DNA of 64,000 bases, from contig NW_020954548.1 of the NCBI RefSeq assembly GCF_900497805.2, positions 4,332,224 to 4,396,223 of the forward strand, read 5' to 3'. Below are positions 1 through 12,520 of the stretch, piece after piece. The position numbers and the translations under genes are program-made. This stretch comes from Vombatus ursinus (taxonomy: Eukaryota > Chordata > Mammalia > Diprotodontia > Vombatidae). How positions within the stretch are numbered: the first letter of the stretch is position 1; every line of letters begins with the position of its first letter. The notes beneath the pieces are model-generated. The model had not been told where the DNA came from and made no database searches. It saw only the letters and a program-made list of their open reading frames with translations.

Positions 1-40
<40 letters not shown>
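1..40. repeat. (AT)n microsatellite
   Basis: Pure alternating AT run at the window edge; its true left end is outside the window. Confidence 0.95.
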
Positions 41-42
<2 letters not shown>

Positions 43-1415
43 GCAAACAAATATTTATCTACTCCATGAATCTTTACTTGTGATACTGATTTTCTGACCC
101 AGCACAATTATTGCATCTGTCTCCATTAAAATACATTGTAGTCTGTTGTTTAGTTATCCTCACTGGACTTTTGCTGGTTGCAAATTGGTAAATATTATTT
201 ACATCCAATTCATAAATAACAACAGAAAAGGCTTGACAAGAGATTCCTTGTACATTATGGCCATTCAACTGGTTCCAAACATACTAACTGTGCCCTGACT
301 TATTGTTCATCATTTTTTGGGGGGGCCAAATTATTCAGAGTTGATAATGTCATTATAATTTTTCCACTCTTTCAATTCATTGTATAGGTGTTTGCCATTA
401 ATTTACACGTTATATTAAAGAGATTTATCGGGTTATTTTTAGTACTATGCATTACCCTTTTTAAACACTGGGCAGATTACACTTGTATCTAATCACAAAG
501 AAATAAAAACTTGTACTTTCAGTCTATGTGACAGTTGGCCAGAATTGCTGTCCAATAAGCAATAAATTGTTAAGACTATGCTGGGATGAGATGTCCCAAT
601 CTGGTGCCTTGCCTGATAAAAGGATTGCCATCAAGACCTCTAATTTGATTTATGGGTACTTCATTCACTGAGGAAAATTTAGGTTTGAAATAATGTTTGG
701 TAGTGATAATAGCAAAGAATTGGAAACAAAGTGGATGTTTAACTAAACAAGTTGTGGTAAATGAATGCAATGAAAAAATATGGTGATATAAGAAGCTATG
801 ATACAATGAAACAGAAAGATTTAAATAATCTGATGCAGCATGAAATAAACAGGGTGAAGAAAACAATATACACAATGACTACAACATTGTAAGTGAAAAG
901 AAAAATCATAAAACAATCTAAAGTGAATTTTAGAAAATACAAGGTATGGCATATTGCATATATTTTTCAGTTTTTTTGATGTATCAAACAATTTTGCTGA
1001 TTTTTGTCTTTTCTTCATCTTTTTTCTTATTGTATCTCTTTAAAATATTATTTTCTCATGGGATAACTCTCTGGGAGAGCAAATATTTGGATTCTGGTGA
1101 TATAAAAAGACATCAATAAAGTTTATTTTAAAAAATTATGATAAACCACAAAGCAACTCTGTAAGAAGGTATTCCACTATCTCTAAAGTCTGCTCATACT
1201 GACCTATGCAAATTTATTTGTGTTGTTTACTAGTCTATTTTCCTTTAACTCAATTGATGCAGTCATGAAGTCAAAATTCTCATTTGTGGCTCTGAATTAC
1301 CAATTTTCTGCTGGATATTTCACCTTTGGCGTCATACGAGCATTTCAAACTCATCATGTTCAATACAGAAAGCATTATCCCTTCTACTGTTCCATTCTTC
1401 TGAAGGCAACATGAC
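41..1415. other. AT-rich sequence, no gene seen
   Basis: No credible coding frame, RNA gene or recognisable repeat. The short open frames here lack similarity to anything I know and are the length expected by chance in AT-rich DNA. Confidence 0.6.
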
Positions 1416-1545
1416 AAGGCAACAAACATTTATTAGGTGCTTGTTATGTATCAGAGACTATGCTCCTATTGATGGTACAATCATCTTTCCTATCACTCAG
1501 GTCCAAAATCCTTGGCATCAAATTTGACTCTAATATCTTTCTCAC
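1416..1545 (+). repeat. Old SINE/L2 scraps
   Basis: The stretch 'caaacatttattaggtgc' resembles the start of an old mammalian interspersed repeat. The part at about 1485-1545 (cactcaggtccaaaatcc ... cttggcatcaaatttgactc) resembles the L2 reverse-transcriptase 3' region. Both are short and strongly diverged. Confidence 0.4.
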
Positions 1546-3385
1546 CTGTGTGCTTTCAAGAAATTATCAAGGAAAACTGCCCTTATATCCTAGAAATAGA
1601 GGGTAAAATAGTCATTACAAAAATCCACTGATCACCTGAAAGAGATGCCAAAATAAAAACTCCAAGGAATATTGTAGCCAAATTTCAGAATTATCAGGTC
1701 AAGTAGAAAATAATTCAATCAGCCAGAAAGAAACAATTCAAATATCAGGGAGCTGCAGTCAGTATTACACAGAACTTAGCAGCTTCTACATTAAAGGGCC
1801 AGGGGCTTGAACTATGATATTCTGGAAGGGAAAGGAGCTTGGAACCAAGAATCAACTACCCAACAAAACTGAGCATAATATTTCAGGGGAAAAGCTGGAC
1901 ATTCCATGAAATAGGGGACTTTCAAACTTTCTTGATGAAAAGACCAGAGCTGATCAGAAAATTTAATCTTCAAATACAAGACAAAAGAGAAGCATGAAAA
2001 CATAAACAGGAAAAAAAAACAAACATGTTATTCGATAAGATTATACTGTTTACAACCCTGCATGTAACTCTTGAGAACTATATCTCAGGGGGCAGCTAGG
2101 TGGCACGGTGGATAGAGCATTGGCCCTGAAGTCAGGAGGACCTGAGTTCAAATTTGGTCTCATACTAAACACTTGACACTAGCTGTGTGACCCTGGGCAA
2201 GTCACTTAATCCCAATTGCCTAAAAGAAAAAAAAAAAACCCAAAAAACAAAAACAAACAAACAAAAAAAGAACTCTACCTATTAGGACAGTTAGAAGGAC
2301 TATAAATAGATGGAGGGTATGGGTATAAGTTGACTTTGATGTGATGATATAAAAAGTAAGCGGTGAAAAAAAGGAATTATACTGAGAGAAGAGGAAAGGG
2401 GGAGGCAGAATAGGGTAAATTACATCTCATGAAGAGCTGCAAAAGACCTATTACAGTAAAGGGAAAAAAGGAAGTATGTGCACTTTGTTTGAATCTTACT
2501 CTCTTACTTCTCTTTGGCTCAAAGAGAAAAGAGCATACCTCACTTGAATATAAAAATTTATCTTACCTTATAAGGAAGTTGGAGGGTAAGGGAGGGAAAG
2601 CAAAGAGGGGCTGATAAAAGAGAAAGCAGATTGAGGAAGGTGGTGGCCAGAAGCAAAACAGTGGTGAGGAGGGACAGGGTGAAAGGAGAGAATAGTATAA
2701 ACATGGCAAAAATAGGATAGAAGGAAATACAGAGTTAGTAATCATAGAATGGGATGAACTCTGCTATAAAACAGAAGCACATAGCAGTGAGGATCAAAAT
2801 CCAGAATCCTACACTATGTTGTTTTCAAGAACCATACATGAAGTGTAGAGACACACAAAGAGTAAAGGTAAGAGATTGAAGCAGAATCTATTATGCTTCA
2901 GTTGAAGGGAAACAAAAAAGGAGTGGTAGCAATCCTGATCTCAAAGTAACAGGAAAAATAGACCTTTAATTAAAAGAGATAAGGAAGGAAATTGCATCTT
3001 GCTAAAAGGTACCATAGACAATGAAGTAATATCAACTCTAGACACATGTTCACCAAATAGTATAACATCCAGATTCTTAGAGGAGAAGTTAAGTGAGTTA
3101 AAGGAGGAAATAAGACAGCAAAACTATACTAGTGGGTGAACTCAACCTCTCCCTCTGAGAACCATGAATTAATATCAACACTAAACATATATCCATCAAG
3201 TAGTATAACCAAAAAATAAACAAGAAAGAAGATAAGGAAGTGAACACAATTTTAGAAAAGTTAGATAATGATAGACCTCTGGAGAAAAGTGAATGGGGAT
3301 AGAAAGGAATATACCTTTTTCTCAGTGGTACATAGCACCTACACAAAAAATCGACCATGTTTTTGAGTATAAAAACTCCACCATC
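1546..3385 (+). mobile_element. L1 relic A (ORF1 end, spacer, ORF2 endonuclease)
   Basis: This is a 5'-truncated L1 on the plus strand. About 1546-2000 matches the RRM and C-terminal part of L1 ORF1; the translated phrases resemble those of the better HAL1 copy at 10643-11086 (KENCP, ITQNLAAST, YPTKLSIIFQGKSW). About 2280-2750 is the purine-rich spacer between ORF1 and ORF2. About 2750-3380 is the start of the ORF2 endonuclease domain, with phrases such as NPTLCCFQEPYMK and SRIYYAS. Stops and frameshifts occur throughout, so it is dead. The rest of ORF2 is missing and another L1 begins directly after it. A WSINE1-type SINE interrupts it at 2088-2268. Confidence 0.8.
2088..2268 (+). mobile_element. 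WSINE1-type SINE
   Basis: Head 'ggggcagctaggtggcac', body with tRNA-like box sequences ('gagttcaaatttggtctc') and CORE-like end 'ggcaagtcacttaatccc', followed by an A-rich tail. It sits in relic A between near-identical flanks, agaactatatct (2074-2085) and agaactctacct (2269-2280), read as a target-site duplication. Confidence 0.9.
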
Positions 3386-6300
3386 AAACTTGTTTCAACT
3401 CAACCCCAGACAAAGAGACTTCCTCTAGTGACCATACCTCTACATGCTTCAGTATAGCCTCAAGGAAATGCATAATCCCACCCCCCTACCCTCCACCCCC
3501 ACTCCAGGCTTTAGCACATTCCATACACCAACTCTAGGACTCCAGTTCAGCACCAGGTAAGCTGCCAGACCACTACAGACTCCAGCAGCAACATACAACC
3601 CCCAAACACATCCCATCAACATAGCTCCTGAGATGAGAGTCTTCTGGGGGTCTTAGGGAAACATCACTTTAACAGCAGATAAACTTCTAGGACTTGTAGC
3701 CACTGACAGTGCCCATTCCACCTATGGTAAAGAGGTCAAATAAAAGAACAAAAAAATAGATGAACAACAACAAAAAAAAGAAAAAAGAATCATACCATAA
3801 AAAGATTATTATGGTGACAGGAAAGATCAAGACACAAACTCAGAATAGGACAACAATGGCAAAACATCTATAGGCAAAACTCTCAAGAAAAAAACAGGAA
3901 GTGGTTTCAATCTCAGAAAAAACTCATGGAAGGAATGGAGGGGTAGAATGGGTAAATTATTTAATATGAAGAGGCAAAGGATATGTATTACAGTGGAAGG
4001 GAAGATGGGACAGTGGGTGACAAGCATTACTTAAACCTTACTCTCATCAAAGGAAATCATCTGTACATTCAGTTGAATATAGAAATCTATCTTACCCGAC
4101 AGGGAAGTAGGAGGGAAGGAGACCAATTAAAGGAGGGATGGGAACTGACAAGAAGGGGGGGCAGATCAAGGGAAGTGGTAGAGAGAAACAAAACACTGGT
4201 GAGGAAGGAAAGGGTGAAAGGAGAGAGAGAGGCAGGAGGAAAAATGGGATGGAGAAGAATATACAGGTAGTAATCATAATTGTAATATGAATGGGATGAA
4301 CTCTCCTACAAAATGGAAATAGATAGCTGAGTAGATTAAAAATCAGAATCCTATAATATATTGTTTGCAAGAAGCACTCTTGAAGCAGAGAGACACACAA
4401 AGCACAAAGACTGGAGCAGAATCTATTATGCTTTAGCTGAAGTAACAAAAGCAGGGACAACAATCCTGATGTATAAGCAAAAATAAACCAAATTAAAAGA
4501 GATAAAGAAGGGAACTACATCTTGCTAAAAGGTAACCTAAACAATGAAGCAATATCAATACTAAACATATATGCAGCAATTGCTAAAGCTTCCAGTTTTT
4601 TAAAGGAGAGGTTAAGTGAGTTACAGGAAGAAATGGACAGCAAAACTATACTAGTGGGGTACCTCAAATGTCCCATATGAGAACTCAATAAATCTAACCA
4701 AAAATAAATATTGTACTGGAAATATTAGATTTAACAACAAAAGAAAAAGTAACTGAAGGAATTTGAATAGGCAATGAGGAAATTAAACTATTGTTCTTTG
4801 CAGATGATATGATGGTATACTTAGAGAATGCTAGAGCATCAACTAAAAGCCTACTTGAAACAATTAACAATTTTAGCAAAGTTGTAGGATATAAAAATAA
4901 ATTCACATAAATATTCAGCATTTCTATATATTACCAACTAAGCCTGGCAGCAGGAGATAGAGAAATTCCATTTAGAGTGAGAAAAATAATAACAAAATTA
5001 ATCTGGGAGAACAAAAGGAAAAGAATATCAAGGGAATTGATGAAAAAAATACAAAAGAAGGGGGTCTATCTGTGCCATATTATAAAGAGGCAATCATCAA
5101 AGCTAATTGGTAGTGTCTAAGAAATAGAGGGGCAGATCAATGGTGTAGGTTAGGTACCTAAGACATAGTAGTAAATGACTGTAGTAAGTGTTCTACTGTT
5201 TAATAAACCCAAAGACTCCAGATTCTGGGATAAAAGTCACTATTTGACAAAAAACTATTGGACAAACTGGAAAGTATGACAGAGACTAGGCAGAGACCAC
5301 TTCTTGCACTTTATACCAAGATAAGGTTGAAATGGGTACATGATTTAGATTTAAGGGATGATACCATACGTAAATTAGTAGAACAAGGAATAGTTTACCT
5401 GAGAGATCTATGGAGAAGGGTAGAATTTATGACCAAACAAGAGATAGAGAACATTATGAAATACCAAATGGATAATTTTGATTACATTAAGTTGAAAAGG
5501 TTTTGCACAAACAAAACCAATGCAATTAAGATTAGAAGGAAAGCAAAAAGCTGGGAAACATTTCTTTACACCCACTTTTTTCTGAGAAAAGCATCATTTC
5601 TCAAATATATACAGAAGCAAGTCAAATTTATAAGAATACAAGTGATTCCCCAATTGATAAATGGTCAAAGGATATGAACAGGCAGTTTTCAGAAGAAGAA
5701 ATTAAGGCTATATATATAGTCATATGAAAAAAATGCACTAAATCACTTGATTAGAGAAATGCAAATTAAAACAACTCTGAGGTAAGACTTCACACCTATC
5801 ATATTGACTAATATGACAGAAAAGGAAAATGATAAACGTTGGAGAATTGGTACACTAATGTGAACTGATCTAACCATTCTGGAGAAGAATTTGGAACTAT
5901 ACCTAAAGGGCTATAAAACTGTGCATATCCTTTGATCCAGCAATACCACTACTAGGTCTGTATCCCTCAGAGATCATAAAAAAGGGAAAAGGACCTGCAT
6001 GTAAAAAATATTTATGGCAGCTCTTTCTATGGTGGCAAAGAATTGTAAGTTGAGGGGATGCTCATCAGTTGGGGAATGGCTGAGTGTTGTGGTACATGAA
6101 TTTAATGGTGAACAAGTGGATTTCAGAAAAATCTGGAAACACATGTACTGATGCTGAGTGAAGTGAGCAAAATCAGCAGAGCATTGTACACAGCAACAGC
6201 AACATTGTGTGATGATTACCTATGATAGATTTAGCTCTTCTCAGCTATACAATAATCTAAAATATTCCAAAATATTTGTGATAGAAGATGCTAAACACAT

Positions 6301-6598
6301 CCAGAGAAAGAACTGTGGAATATGAATGCTGATCAAGGCATTCTATTTTCACTTTTTTTATTTTTGTTTTTTTCTCCAGTTTTTTTTTCTGAATCTTCTT
6401 TCACAACATGACTAATGTGGAAATATGTTTAACATGATTGTACACATAGAACCCAAATCAAATTATTTGCTGTCTTGTGGAAGGGGAAAGGGTAGGAGGG
6501 AGAAAAATTTGGAACTCAAAACTTTACAAAAATGAATGTTGAAAACTATCTCTGCATGTAATTGAAAAAAAAGAATAAAATGCTATTACCAAAAAAAA
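3386..6598 (+). mobile_element. L1 relic B, internally deleted, with poly(A) end
   Basis: Plus-strand L1 made of separate segments in the right order: a 5' UTR-like part (about 3386-3740), a piece of the ORF1 start (about 3750-3930), the purine-rich inter-ORF spacer (about 3930-4290), the ORF2 endonuclease (about 4290-4690), a short reverse-transcriptase piece with the [11 protein letters not shown] motif (about 4795-4845), then the ORF2 C-terminal region and the 3' UTR (about 5000-6580), ending in an A run. Most of ORF1 and much of the reverse transcriptase are absent. The spacer and endonuclease repeat those of relic A, so the two are independent copies lying head to tail. Confidence 0.85.
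5258..5677 (+). pseudogene. L1 ORF2 C-terminal fragment
   Basis: A 139-codon open stretch of L1 ORF2 after the reverse-transcriptase domain. Diagnostic phrases are WVHDLDLRDDTIRKL, YLRDLWRRVEFMTKQEI, NFDYIKLKRFCTNKTNAIK and KSWETF. It leaves the ORF2 frame near its end: the plus-strand text continues as L1 (IDKWSKD..., QIKTTLRYHLTP region) in another frame. It lacks the catalytic domains, so it encodes nothing functional. Confidence 0.85.
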
Positions 6599-6599
6599 A

Positions 6600-7290
6600 A
6601 GTTCAAGCAGTCCTGCCTGCCTCCATCTTCCTCTCCACTGTGAAAGCTCTTTTATGCCTCTTTTATATGAGATAATTTTGCCCATTCTTCCTCTCTATTT
6701 CCCCTTCTACCAGTATATTATTCTTCCTCAGTCCTTATTTTTTAAAAGATATCATCCAATCATATTCAACTCACACACATCTTCTTTCTGTAAAATCCTT
6801 CTAATTGGCCTAATAATGAGAAAGTTATTAGAACTTACCAGTTTGACTTTCCTACATAGGAATATAAATAGTTTTGAATTTCTTACGATTTCACTTTCCT
6901 GTTAATCTTTTTATGCATCTCTTGAATTTTGTATTTGAAAGTCAAATTTTCTATTCAGCTCTGGTCTTTTCATTAAGAATTCTTGAAAGGATGCTGTTTT
7001 ATTGAATATCTATTTTTCCCCTGAAGGATTATGTTCTGAGTAGCTGATTCTTGCTTGGAGTCCTAGCTGTTTTGCCCTCATATATTATATTCCAAGCCTT
7101 CCATTCCTTTTATCTAGAACTGCTAAATCTTGTGTTATTGTGACTATGATTCTTTGATGTTTGAATTTTTTTTTCCTGGTGGCTTACAATATTTTCTTGG
7201 AAGCTCTGTAATTTGGTTATAATATCCCTGAAAGTTTTCATTTGGGGATCTTTGCATCCAGAAAAAGAACCAGTAAATAGAACTATGTAT
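6600..7290 (-). mobile_element. HAL1/L1 ORF1 fragment
   Basis: The minus-strand sequence matches the 3' UTR and ORF1 C-terminal half of the better-preserved HAL1 at 9631-12520; compare 'ctctggtcttttcat' at 6960 with about 10693. It starts abruptly at the poly(A) end of relic B and runs into a microsatellite. Broken in all frames. Confidence 0.75.
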
Positions 7291-7385
7291 AGAATGACTA
7301 TACACACACATATATATATATTTTATATATGTATACATATATCTATGTATTTATATCAGCATATATATGCTGATCTTTATTTTAT
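7291..7385. repeat. TA/CATA-type microsatellite
   Basis: Mixed (ACAC)/(ATAT)/(GTAT) simple repeat between two minus-strand L1 pieces. It yields spurious open frames rich in Y, I, H and T. Confidence 0.85.
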
Positions 7386-9605
7386 GTTTATGTGTATCTT
7401 TTATTTCCTATCCATTCTGACTCTTTTGCTTTACTTCTACCTGCTACCTAGCCCTCCTATTACTTAACCTACCCCACCTCCAAGGATCCCTCCCTTATCC
7501 TCCCATTCCCCTTAGTCAAAACACTCTTCTATTCCCCTGCTTATCCTTTTCCCTCACCCTTCCTTCTAAAAATTCCTCCCATATCCTCTCCCCCAAACTA
7601 TCCTTTACCTTTCTATTTCTTTCTGATTTAGAAGACTTTTATACCCTTTTAGATGTATATGTATTGTTCTCTCTTAAACCCATTCCCCATGAAAGTAGGG
7701 TTCCAGAACTACCAGCCTTCCTCTCCCATCTAATTCTTCTGTGTTAGTTCTTCCTCTCACATCTTGTTTGTACAAAATAATTACTCTAATTTCATTTTCC
7801 TAAATGGTTTTACTTTTTAAAATCATATCATAATCAGGTCTACCACAATCTTTCTTATGAACTACCTAATTAATAATCTTAGACATATGTTTTGCACTTC
7901 CTCATATAAGAAGTAAATAGTGTGCTCTAATTGGGTCCCTTGTAATTAGTCTTTAAAATGTATGGTATATTTCTCTTGGATCTTATATGTCAAATCTTCT
8001 ATTAAGTTCAGATTGTTTTTGTTTTTTAAACAAAACCCTGAAAGTCTGACAATTCATTAAATGCCCTTTTTTCATTCAAAATTATGCTTAAATTTTCTGG
8101 GTGTGATATTTTTGGCCACAATCCCAGTTCTTTTGCATTTCAATTTATAGTGTTCCAAGACCTGTGGTCCTTTGGTGTAGATGCTGGTAGGTCTTGCGTG
8201 ATTCTAATTGTGGCACTGCCATATTTAAATTGTTTATTTTTCTTGCTGTTCAGAATATTTTATCCTTAAGCTGGGGATTTCAGAATCTAGCTAAGATATT
8301 GCTGTAGGTTTTTCTCAATGAATATATTTCAGGTGGTGATCAGTTGATTTTTTTTTTCTATTTATACTTTTGACTCCTGTTCTAATGGCTCAGATAACTT
8401 TTTGAAAAAATTACTTCTTATATTATTGTGGCAAGATTTTTTTTTCTGATAGTAGCTTTCAGGGAGCTGAATTATTCTCGTGTTTTCTCTTCATGATCTC
8501 TTCTCCAGATCATTTGTTTTTCTTATGAGAGGCATCACATTCTCTTCTGGTTTTTTTTTCATTCTTTATATTTTTTTTATTATTTCTTGGTCTCATAACT
8601 TTTCTGACTTCTGCTTGTCCAATTCTAATTTTCGAGGAATCATTTTCTTCCTTAAGATTCTGGATCTCTTTTCTTAATTGGTTGGCTTTCTTTTCACAAT
8701 CTTCTTGTTTTTCTTGAATTGTTTCAATTAATTTTTTTCCTCAATCTTTTTAATCTTTTTAAAATACTTCTATGAATTCCCTTTAGGCAGGTGAAAATTT
8801 GATGCTACTTTTTGGGGTAAGAGAGGATTTATTTTTATTTTTTATTTTTTTTATTTTTTGCTTTTAATATCCTCCTCTAAAGACAAACCCCTGTCTTCTC
8901 TATTCCCATAGTAACTTTCCATGGTTGGATTCTTTCTTCTTTGCCTGCTTTTTTTTTTTTTGGAGCAGTTTATTTTTTGTAATTACCTACAGTCCCAGAG
9001 TATGAGGTAGGCACTTCTGTTCTCAGATCCTCCCTTAGTTCTCAGCTCTAGCTTGGAACCAAATCCAAGCATTCTGTCCTCCTGTAAGTGCTCACAGCCA
9101 GTGTCATCCCTGCTCCACTGCTTCTGTACACAGAGGGCATGTGCTGGTTCCTTCTTGCCCAGAGTCTCTTCTAGGCAGCACAGCTGGGTCTGGCATTCTT
9201 TATCAGCAAAAAGTTTCCTTCAATCTTCCCAGCTGCAATGCTGGAAGTCCCAGCATTGATCCAGGAGTGAAAGTTCCTGTGACTAGGGCTAAGATTACCT
9301 CCCAACCCAGGTAGCCCCAGGGCTTGCCTCTTATTATTTCAGGAGAGCTAGGCTGGAGGTGTTTACTCTTCACAGAGACCAAGTCTCAGTCTTAGAATTT
9401 ATCTTCAGATCTTCTGAGATTGTCCCTGGAGGCAAAGTTCTGCTCCAACTCCTGTTTATTTTTACTCCTCTATGTTTGCTGTGAGGCACTATTTTATCTT
9501 TTTTTGTGGGGGAAATATGGAGCGTTTTGAATTTTCTGCCCCTTTCCACCACCTTCCCAGAATCTTCTCCCACAATCCCATTTATTTTCTCAATTTTTCC
9601 TTTAC
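7386..9605 (-). mobile_element. L1 subfamily-2 copy, downstream part
   Basis: Minus-strand L1. About 7386-7960 is pyrimidine-rich on plus, matching the L1 ORF1-ORF2 spacer. About 7960-8350 covers the ORF1 RRM/C-terminal domain, and about 8450-8790 the coiled coil. About 8880-9600 is a 5' UTR-like module whose upstream end on the minus strand reads 'gggaaggtggtggaaagg', like the start of an L1 promoter. The same module recurs at 63005-63645. The copy is split at 9606-9630 by insertion of a HAL1, and its upstream part resumes at 12521-12690. Confidence 0.75.
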
Positions 9606-9630
9606 CTCTCTTACAGGATTTTTTAAAAAT
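9606..9630 (+). repeat. Target-site duplication, left copy
   Basis: ctctcttacaggattttt followed by taaaaat, repeated at 12521-12544 with one substitution and one T length difference. It flanks the HAL1 insertion. Confidence 0.8.
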
Positions 9631-10440
9631 ATTTTTTATTTTTTTTTTATTTTTAGTTTTCAACATTTACTTCCACAAGATTTTGAGTTCCAAATTTTCA
9701 CCCCATCTCCCTGCTCCTCCCACCCCAAGATGGCATGCATTCTGAATACCCCTTCCCCTAATCTGCTTTCCCTGCTATCTCTACCCCCCTTCCCCTTCTA
9801 TTTTCCTATAGGGCAGGATAGATTTCTGTACCCCATTTCCTATATTTCTTATTTCCCAGTTGCATGTAAAAACATTTTTTTTAAACTTGTGTTTTTAAAA
9901 CTTTGGGTTCCAAGTTTTCTCCCTTCCTCCCTCCTGACCCACCCTCATTGAAAAGGCAAGCTATACATGTACAATTATGCAAAACACTTCCATAGTAGAC
10001 ATGCTGTAAAAAACTAACTCTGTTTCCCTTAATCCTATCCCACCCACGCATTTATTCTATTCTTTTGACCCTGTCCCTCCTCAGAAGTATTTGCTTCTGA
10101 TTACCCCCTTTCCCAATCTGCCCTCCTCTCTATCAACCCCCTACTCTCTTGTCCCCTTCCCCTCCTATTTTCCTGTAAGGTAAGACAGATTCCCATACCC
10201 AATTGAGTGTGTATGTTATTCCCTCCTTAAGTGAAATCCTATGAGAATAAGATTCACTCATTCCCTCTCACCTGTCCCTGTTTCCCCTCCACTGTAAGAG
10301 CCTTTTCTTTTCTGTTTATTTTTGTGAGATAATTTACCCCATTCTATGTTTCCCTTTCTCCTTCTCCTAGTATAATCCTCTCTCATCCCTTAATTTTATT
10401 CTCCAGATATGACCCTTTCATCTTCAACTCACCCTGTGCC

Positions 10441-10510
10441 CTCTATGTATCTATGTATCTATCTATGTATCTATGTATCTATCTATCTATCTATACATAT
10501 ATACATACAT
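10441..10510. repeat. (TCTA)n/(GTAT)n microsatellite
   Basis: Interrupted tetranucleotide run inside the HAL1 3' UTR. Confidence 0.9.
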
Positions 10511-10642
10511 ATAATTTTTTCCCTCCAACTACCCTAATGCTGACAAAGGTCTCATGAGTTACAAATATCATTTTCCCATGCAGGAATGTAAACAATTCAA
10601 CCTTAATAAGTCTCTTATGATTTCTCTTTCCTGTTTACCTCT

Positions 10643-11725
10643 TCATGTTCCACTTGAGTCTTGTATTGGAAAGTCAAAATTTCTATTCAACTCTGGTCTT
10701 TTCATCAAGAATGCTTGAAAGTTCTCTATTTCACTGAATGACCATTTTTTCCCCTGAAGAATTATACTCAGTTTTGCTGGGTAGGTGATTCTTGGTTGTA
10801 ATCCTATCTCCTTTGCCCTCTGGAATATTATATTCAATGCCCTGTGGTCCCTTAATGTAGAAGCTGCTAAATCTTGTGTTATCCTGATTGTGTTTCCACA
10901 ATACTTGAATTGTTTCTTTCCAGCTGCTTGTAATATTTTCTCCTTGACCTGGGAGCTCTGGAATTTGGCTACAATATTCCTGGGAGTTTTCCTTTGGGGA
11001 TCTCTTTCAGGAGGAGATTGGTGGATTCTTTCAATTTCTATTTTGCCCTCTGGTTCTAAAATATCAGGGCAGTTTTCCCTGATCATTTCTTGAAAGGTGA
11101 TGTCTAGGCTCTTTTTTTGATCATGGCTTTCAGATCATCCAATAATTTTTAAATTCTCTCTCCTGGATCTATTTTCCAGGTCAGTTGTTTTTCCAATGAG
11201 ATATTTCACATTGTTTTCTAAGTTTTCATTCTTTTGGATTTGTTTTACAGTGTCTTGATTTCTCATAAAGTCACTAGCTTCCAATTGCTCTATTCTAATT
11301 TTTAAAGAAGTATTTTCTTCAGTAAGCTTTTGGACTTCCTTTTCCATTTGTCCAATTTTGCTCTTTAGGGCATTCTTCTCTTCATTGGCTTTTTGGACCT
11401 TTTTTGCCATTTGGGTTAGGCTATTTTTTAAGGTGCTATTTTCTTCAGCATTTTTTTGAATCTCCTTTAGCAAGCTGTTAACTTGCTTTTAATGATTTTC
11501 TTGCGTCACTGTCATTTCTCTTCCCAGTTTTTCCTCTACTTCTCTTACTTGATTCTCAAAATCCATTTTGAGCTCTTCCAAGGCCTGGGACTGATTCATA
11601 TTTTTCTTGGAAGTTTTGGATGTAGGAGCTTTGACTTTGTTTTCTTCTTCTGGTTGTATGTTTTGATCTTCTTTGTCACCTAAGTAAGATAATATAGTCT
11701 GACTCTTTTTGCACTGCTTGCTCAT
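10643..11725 (-). pseudogene. HAL1/L1 ORF1 protein remnant
   Basis: L1 ORF1 proteins are trimeric RNA-binding chaperones with a coiled coil, an RRM and a C-terminal domain. Here the start is the ATG at 11725 (MSKQCKKSQTILSYLG...). The coiled coil lies at about 11135-11480 with heptad-like repeats (LTQMAKKVQKANEEKNALK, KLTEENTSLKIRIEQLE). The RRM entry motif RRENLKIIG is at the low end of that frame. The RRM/C-terminal domain is at 10643-11086 (RTITYPAKLSI-type end reading PRITYPAKLSIILQGKKW). The three pieces lie in different frames, so at least two frameshifts break it. It is nevertheless the best-preserved coding relic of the window's first half. Confidence 0.85.
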
Positions 11726-12520
11726 GATCCCAAGCAATTACTTGAGTTTTAAACTCTTTGTTAAGGTAAGAGTCTGTTTCCAATGTGGAGAATGTACTGT
11801 CCCAGGCTTCGGGGGTTTGTACAGCTGTTTTGAGAGATACTTCTAGGGACCTGAAAAGTGTCCATTCTTCCAAGGTGCTATGATAGTGGGCAAGGTGTTT
11901 CCTCTCCACCACCACAACAAGCTCCCCCCATGCCAGCACTCCTCCTCACCAGTGCTCTTCCTCACCCCGGGACCACCCCTCAGAACTGTGACCCAGAACC
12001 AAGTATGGGCAAAGCAAGAGATTTCTGCCTCAGCCCTGGCAAAGAGATTCTTGCAATCCCCCTCTGCTCAGCCACTCTATTCCCCTTCAGTCTGTGGGCC
12101 AGAAGCTCAGGAAACAGCTGCTGACCTGAGGGCATGCTCTGGACTTGTTCAAATCTAGCTTCTTCTCTCACTGCAGTCACAGACTCTTCCCACTGACCTT
12201 CTAAGTTGTCTTTGGTGTTTGTGAGTTGAGAAGTCTTGAAACCTCCACAGCTGCCCGCGATTCAGTCCTCTGAGGCCTGCTCCAGGGTCGCTATGGCTTG
12301 CGCACCCACACTGAACTGCTCCTCTCCCAGCCAGGCATGATATACCTTTTCAATCAGCCATCCAGGTTGTCTTGGGCTGGAAATTTGTTTTACTCTGTTT
12401 TTTGTGGGTTCTGCTGCTTTATAATTTGTTTAGAGCCATTTTTTTTATAGCTCTTTGGAGGGGTTTGGGGGAGAGATCTAGCAAGTCACTGCTTTCCCTC
12501 TGCTATCTTAGCTCCACCTC

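Larger units (their letters stand above)
9631..12520 (-). mobile_element. HAL1 (ORF1-only L1 relative), near full length
   Basis: On the minus strand this reads: a 5' end with a 'ggagctaagatagcagagg' start, a GC-richer 5' UTR (about 11730-12520), ORF1 (about 10643-11725), a long 3' UTR (about 9670-10640) and a poly(A), seen as poly(T) near 9640. There is no ORF2 and no room for one between ORF1 and the poly(A). This is the plan of half-L1 (HAL1) elements, which use the machinery of intact L1s. It is flanked by a long target-site duplication (9606-9630 and 12521-12544). A second copy of the same plan is at 48641-51761. Confidence 0.85.

Noticed and set aside
4092-4463. 123-codon minus frame
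   Set aside because: Antisense of the purine-rich L1 spacer and endonuclease; composition artefact.
9472-9951. 159-codon plus frame
   Set aside because: Antisense to the L1 5' module and HAL1 3' UTR; pyrimidine-rich, giving F, S, P and L only.
10441-10510. Regular repeats as a CRISPR array
   Set aside because: Plain tetranucleotide microsatellite in a vertebrate L1 context; no spacers.
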